A DNA stretch of 9,474 bases from 38-11 sp927435965 (GTDB lineage: Bacteria; Bacillota; Clostridia; Tissierellales; Dethiosulfatibacteraceae): positions 1-9,474 of the forward strand of contig CAKMKB010000070.1 of assembly GCA_927435965.1 (NCBI GenBank), written 5' to 3'. Position 1 is the stretch's first letter. Each line of letters begins with the position of its first letter. The translations under genes and the position numbers were made by a program. Shown here piece by piece: positions 6,249-9,474 of this stretch. Below the pieces are notes generated by a model, which saw only the letters and a list, made by a program, of their open reading frames with translations, was not told where the DNA came from and ran no database searches.

Positions 6249-9200
6249 TGCTGCTTCTGAAATTATTATTGTCCAGTAGCACCTGATGAACAAACACATC
6301 AACAATATTAGGGTCAAAGTGCGTCCCTGAACATCTTTTAAGCTCTTTAATGGCTTCTTCCTTGCTCATTTCTTTTCTATAGGTTCTTTCGTTGGTCATT
6401 GCATCGTAAGCGTCAGCAATAATAAGAACCCTGGCCTCGAGAGGTATGGTCTCGCCCTTAAGTCCATTTGGATAACCACTACCATCCCATTTTTCATGGT
6501 GGGTAAGAACAAATTGCCCTAACTCGGAAAACTCATCTGTAGAGCTTAGCAACCGCCAGCCTATTTCAGGGTGTTTTTCAATTGCATTTTTTTCATCGTC
6601 GGTTAGCATTCCGTCTTTATTCAGTATTTTCTCATCTATCCCAATTTTGCCAATATCATGGATAAGCCCAGCAATCCCCAACTGATTGATAACATCCTTA
6701 TCGAGATTCATCTTTGTTGCAATTGCCTTGCAAATGGCACTCACTCTGTTTGAGTGTAGCAGTTCTCTATTGCTTTTCTCAAATAGCGTATTCATGATAA
6801 GGTCTATCGTTTTACTCCTCATGCTAGAGCGTTCATGTAGCTTATGCCTGTACATATGGTTTTCAGCGTTCGCTATTGTTTCGATCATTGATTTCTTGTC
6901 ATCTGTTTTTGTATCATATCCATAGGAGATTGACAATTCAATATTGGCTACCTTTTCATTGGACGCCAACTCCTTAATGTGATTCGCAATCAGCACTGAT
7001 TCGCCTGCTGTGGTGTTAGGCAATAGGATAACAAATTCGTCTCCCCCTATTCTGGCAATAACATCTTCGTCTCGACAAGCCTTTCTGATTGTTCTAGCTG
7101 CATTTTTAAGAAGCTCATCCCCGAAATTGTGTCCGAATGAGTCATTTACCATTTTCAATCCGTTGATGTCACACATTATTATGGATATCGGAAGATTTTC
7201 TTGTCTGTCAATTCTCTTTAACTCTTCTTCAAAAAATCTACGGTTATAGAGCTCGGTGAGATGGTCGTGATAACTTAAATGAAGAAGTTCATTTTCAGTT
7301 TTCTTTCGTTTTGTGACGTCTTGAGAAAGGATGGCAATATCTTCACCCATTGATACGACTACTAGCCGCAACCACATCGGCCTAGAAATCACGCCTCCAA
7401 CATTGATTTCTTCAATTATTTGAGATTCTCCTGTGTTGGCTACATGCTTATATGCTTCAAAGATAGATGTCCCAACATGATCTGGGAAAAGGTCTAGAAG
7501 ACTTTTGCCTATGACTTGTTCGACATCGGTTTGATTAATACGTGCGATGGCTTGATTTTCATAAACCCATGTAAAGTCAATGGCCTCGCCTATTTCGTTA
7601 CGCAAGGGATGAAGGATGGTGAATCCATCGGGAGACATTTCCTGCGCGATTCTAAATCTCTCCTCGCTCTTACGCAAAGCTTCCTCGGTCTGTTTACGGG
7701 CTGTGATATCTTGTAATATGCAGTGTGTCTGCTTAAACTCTCCATCAGCATTATACCCAACCTTTCCCTCGAAAGCTATAAACAACCTTTGTCCATCTTT
7801 ATGCAGCATCTCAAACTCGCTGTGGATATATCCTTGGGATTTGAATATTGGAAAGCGTTGGCGGAATCCTTCTACATGTTCAGGGCAAAGGAAATCTCCA
7901 AACCATTTACCAACTACCTCTTCTTTACTATAACCTAATGTCTCCAGCCATTTCTGATTAACCTCAATAAAACGGCCTTCAAAATCCAGAGACTGGTAAC
8001 CGAGGGGGGCTTTGTTGAAGAGAAGCTGGAATTTCTCCTCGCTCTGTCTTAAATCAAATTCAAACTTCTTGCGCTTTGTGATGTCGCGACAAAATACAAA
8101 TACACCAGCATCGTGATCCACAAAAGTTGCAGAAATCTCTATGTCAAATAAACTGCCATCTTTTCTTTTATGGCAAGTTTCAAATATAACCGATTTTTTC
8201 TCTGTTATCTGCTTAATACGCGCCATAATTTCCTGCTGAGTTTCAAGTGCTTCCAACTCTGCAATCTTCATTCCTAATAACTCGGTTTTCGTGTACCCAG
8301 TCATTTGACAATACATTTCATTAACATCAGTAATCTTTCCATTAATATCAATAACCCAGAATCCGTCCTGTGTCGTTTCGATGAGGGTGTGATAATGAGC
8401 CTCGCTTTCCTGCAGTCTTCTTTCTGCTTGAACGCTTTCTGTTATAACCTCTGTATAGATTATTATACCTCCAATGGTACCATCTGCTTCATACCAAGGT
8501 CTGCATTCCCAGCGCGTCCAATCCATGGTTCCATCTTCTCTGAAGTATGCGTCTTTTGCCGCGCTTGAAATCTCTCCTTTCAAGGCTTTCTGATGCACAT
8601 CTCTCCATTTTTGAGGTAAATCCGGAAAAACCTCATAATGATGTTTGCCTATAATGTCTTTGTCTTTGATCTTATAGTCATCCAAGTACCGTTGGCTGAC
8701 ATACAAATAATTTAAATCTCTGTCATGCACTGCCACCGCACTGCGATTATGTTCAATGATGTAACGCATCAAATCTTGAGAGTGAACTAACTGTTCCTTG
8801 CTTTTGTAGATTTCCTCATTCATCTCTATCTGATGTAGTTTTTCTTGTGTCATCTTAATGATTACATGGGTAATATTAAGTAATAAATCCATTACCTCTT
8901 CAGCTTTTTCTTTAGAAAAAACAGGCACCTTAGCAAGAGCTTCCAAATATGCCTTTTCATCAAATCCATATTTTTTAGCTTGGTTTTTAAAGAAAGCAAC
9001 ATCCATCTCTTCAAAAAAGAACTGCCCCGTATACAGGTTGGCAATGTGTTCTCCATTAATAACGATTGGCACAACAACATCTATTAGTCCATTCATGCAT
9101 TTATAAAAATAAAACTTTTGGCCTACTCTAATTTTATTGGCCAATTCTACATCGCTGATTTTACAATTTGCCGCGGTTACGGGATTCTTGCGATGAAATT

Positions 9201-9348
9201 CAGTGCATATTTCTCTCCAACCTGATTGAGACAAAATATTCCCTTCAAGGTCTTCTATTGCAGTTACAAAACCTGTCAGTTTATTGAAGCCTTCGAGTAA
9301 AATATTAACCGTTTCAAAATCAATATGATATAAAACTTTGGACTTCAT
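6244..9348 (-). CDS. PocR-PAS4-GGDEF-HD-GYP cyclic-di-GMP enzyme
   Basis: A 1034-residue cytoplasmic protein with no membrane helix. It opens with a PocR-type sensor (about 5-170), with cysteines C48, C62 and C84 in the conserved pattern and the typical LYTGQFF segment. Four PAS domains follow at roughly 190-305, 315-425, 435-550 and 560-680, joined by short coiled coils. The diguanylate cyclase domain (about 685-840) has D727 in CDING, an intact GGDEF at 768-772, and the inhibitory RxxD site R759-D762. The HD-GYP phosphodiesterase domain (about 850-1025) keeps H865, HDIGK at 897-901, H926, and HHEKWDGSGYP at 950-960. Both c-di-GMP synthesis and breakdown are therefore possible; which dominates, and the ligands of the sensors, cannot be told. 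ATG at 9348 has AAGGGG eight bases upstream. It converges on the cysteine hydrolase. Confidence 0.93.
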   Translation of the reverse strand: MKSKVLYHIDFETVNILLEGFNKLTGFVTAIEDLEGNILSQSGWREICTEFHRKNPVTAANCKISDVELANKIRVGQKFYFYKCMNGLIDVVVPIVINGEHIANLYTGQFFFEEMDVAFFKNQAKKYGFDEKAYLEALAKVPVFSKEKAEEVMDLLLNITHVIIKMTQEKLHQIEMNEEIYKSKEQLVHSQDLMRYIIEHNRSAVAVHDRDLNYLYVSQRYLDDYKIKDKDIIGKHHYEVFPDLPQKWRDVHQKALKGEISSAAKDAYFREDGTMDWTRWECRPWYEADGTIGGIIIYTEVITESVQAERRLQESEAHYHTLIETTQDGFWVIDINGKITDVNEMYCQMTGYTKTELLGMKIAELEALETQQEIMARIKQITEKKSVIFETCHKRKDGSLFDIEISATFVDHDAGVFVFCRDITKRKKFEFDLRQSEEKFQLLFNKAPLGYQSLDFEGRFIEVNQKWLETLGYSKEEVVGKWFGDFLCPEHVEGFRQRFPIFKSQGYIHSEFEMLHKDGQRLFIAFEGKVGYNADGEFKQTHCILQDITARKQTEEALRKSEERFRIAQEMSPDGFTILHPLRNEIGEAIDFTWVYENQAIARINQTDVEQVIGKSLLDLFPDHVGTSIFEAYKHVANTGESQIIEEINVGGVISRPMWLRLVVVSMGEDIAILSQDVTKRKKTENELLHLSYHDHLTELYNRRFFEEELKRIDRQENLPISIIMCDINGLKMVNDSFGHNFGDELLKNAARTIRKACRDEDVIARIGGDEFVILLPNTTAGESVLIANHIKELASNEKVANIELSISYGYDTKTDDKKSMIETIANAENHMYRHKLHERSSMRSKTIDLIMNTLFEKSNRELLHSNRVSAICKAIATKMNLDKDVINQLGIAGLIHDIGKIGIDEKILNKDGMLTDDEKNAIEKHPEIGWRLLSSTDEFSELGQFVLTHHEKWDGSGYPNGLKGETIPLEARVLIIADAYDAMTNERTYRKEMSKEEAIKELKRCSGTHFDPNIVDVFVHQVLLDNNNFRSSS

Positions 9349-9370
9349 AATCTTAACCCCTTAATTGATT

Positions 9371-9440
9371 TATCCGATGACTAACAATGCTAAGACTCCC
9401 ACGTCTATCCGATGACTAACAGTGCTAAGACTCCCACGTC
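9371..9440. repeat. two tandem copies of a 35-bp unit
   Basis: The unit at 9371-9405 is repeated directly at 9406-9440 with a single difference, A at 9387 against G at 9422. Each copy begins TATCCGATGACTAAC and ends ACTCCCACGTC. The second copy supplies the left half of the hairpin that follows; the first copy has no separate partner. The tandem sits only about 20 bases from the start codon of the c-di-GMP gene. Confidence 0.9.
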
Positions 9441-9463
9441 TATAAGTGGGAGATAAGCACTGT
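9419..9463. mobile_element. long two-part hairpin, possible IS200/IS605-type end (body outside window)
   Basis: An outer stem of eight pairs, ACAGTGCT (9419-9426) with AGCACTGT (9456-9463), encloses an inner stem of seven pairs, CTCCCAC (9431-9437) with GTGGGAG (9446-9452). A small internal loop separates them and the apical loop has eight bases. No T-run follows on either strand, so it is not a standard terminator. Imperfect end hairpins of this type are known from IS200/IS605 elements and from the structured RNA made at the tnpB 3' end. The resemblance is from memory and no transposase or TnpB coding sequence is in the window. It could equally be a dispersed palindromic repeat. Confidence 0.4.
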
Positions 9464-9474
9464 AGAGTCCCTGG

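Noticed and set aside
7616..7933. Plus-strand open frames inside the c-di-GMP gene
   Set aside because: They are antisense shadows of a long gene with clear domain motifs, and they show no family resemblance or start signals.
9371..9463. CRISPR array
   Set aside because: The two 35-bp units are directly adjacent with no spacer, and there are only two.

Overview
This is an AT-rich, low-GC window whose gene structure points to a Firmicute, most likely an anaerobic clostridium. The grounds are strong AGGAG-type ribosome binding sites, frequent TATAAT -10 boxes, A/T-ending codons, and a PocR/PAS/GGDEF/HD-GYP signalling protein of a kind common in Clostridia. The species cannot be named from the sequence.

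Left part (1-1026), read leftward: the first 43 codons of a DUF2779-like protein run off the left edge. Directly upstream lies a small class I SAM-dependent methyltransferase, 21 bases away and probably cotranscribed with it. Ahead of the methyltransferase is a gene-free leader of about 290 bases. It holds a plausible promoter, a nested hairpin, and a terminator-like hairpin with a T6 tract ending seven bases before the ribosome binding site, so it may be an attenuated leader.

Centre (1027-5484), read leftward: two unusual putative zinc metalloproteases lie in tandem, a 1069-residue membrane-anchored protein and a 355-residue exported, possibly lipidated protein. Both carry HEFSH followed about 50 residues later by an EGF(A/S) motif, so they probably share a gluzincin-like catalytic core despite very different architectures. 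The large one also has an N-terminal cytosolic zinc ribbon, an internal signal-peptide-like segment, a carboxypeptidase-regulatory-like beta domain and a C-terminal membrane anchor. This pair is the best candidate for something undescribed. A perfect 13-bp A/T inverted repeat lies between the two genes.

Right part (5485-9474): an isochorismatase-family cysteine hydrolase is divergent from the small metalloprotease. It converges on a 1034-residue cytoplasmic c-di-GMP enzyme (PocR sensor, four PAS domains, GGDEF, HD-GYP) with every visible catalytic motif intact. The two stop codons sit in opposite arms of one shared hairpin. At the right edge, just upstream of the c-di-GMP gene, are two tandem copies of a 35-bp unit, the second forming half of a long hairpin. 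This resembles the structured end of an IS200/IS605-type element whose body would be outside the window.

No tRNA, rRNA, CRISPR array or complete insertion sequence was seen. The genes do not form one evident pathway. The supportable functional groups are the DUF2779/methyltransferase pair and the metalloprotease pair; a regulatory link between the c-di-GMP enzyme and the surface proteases is only speculation.
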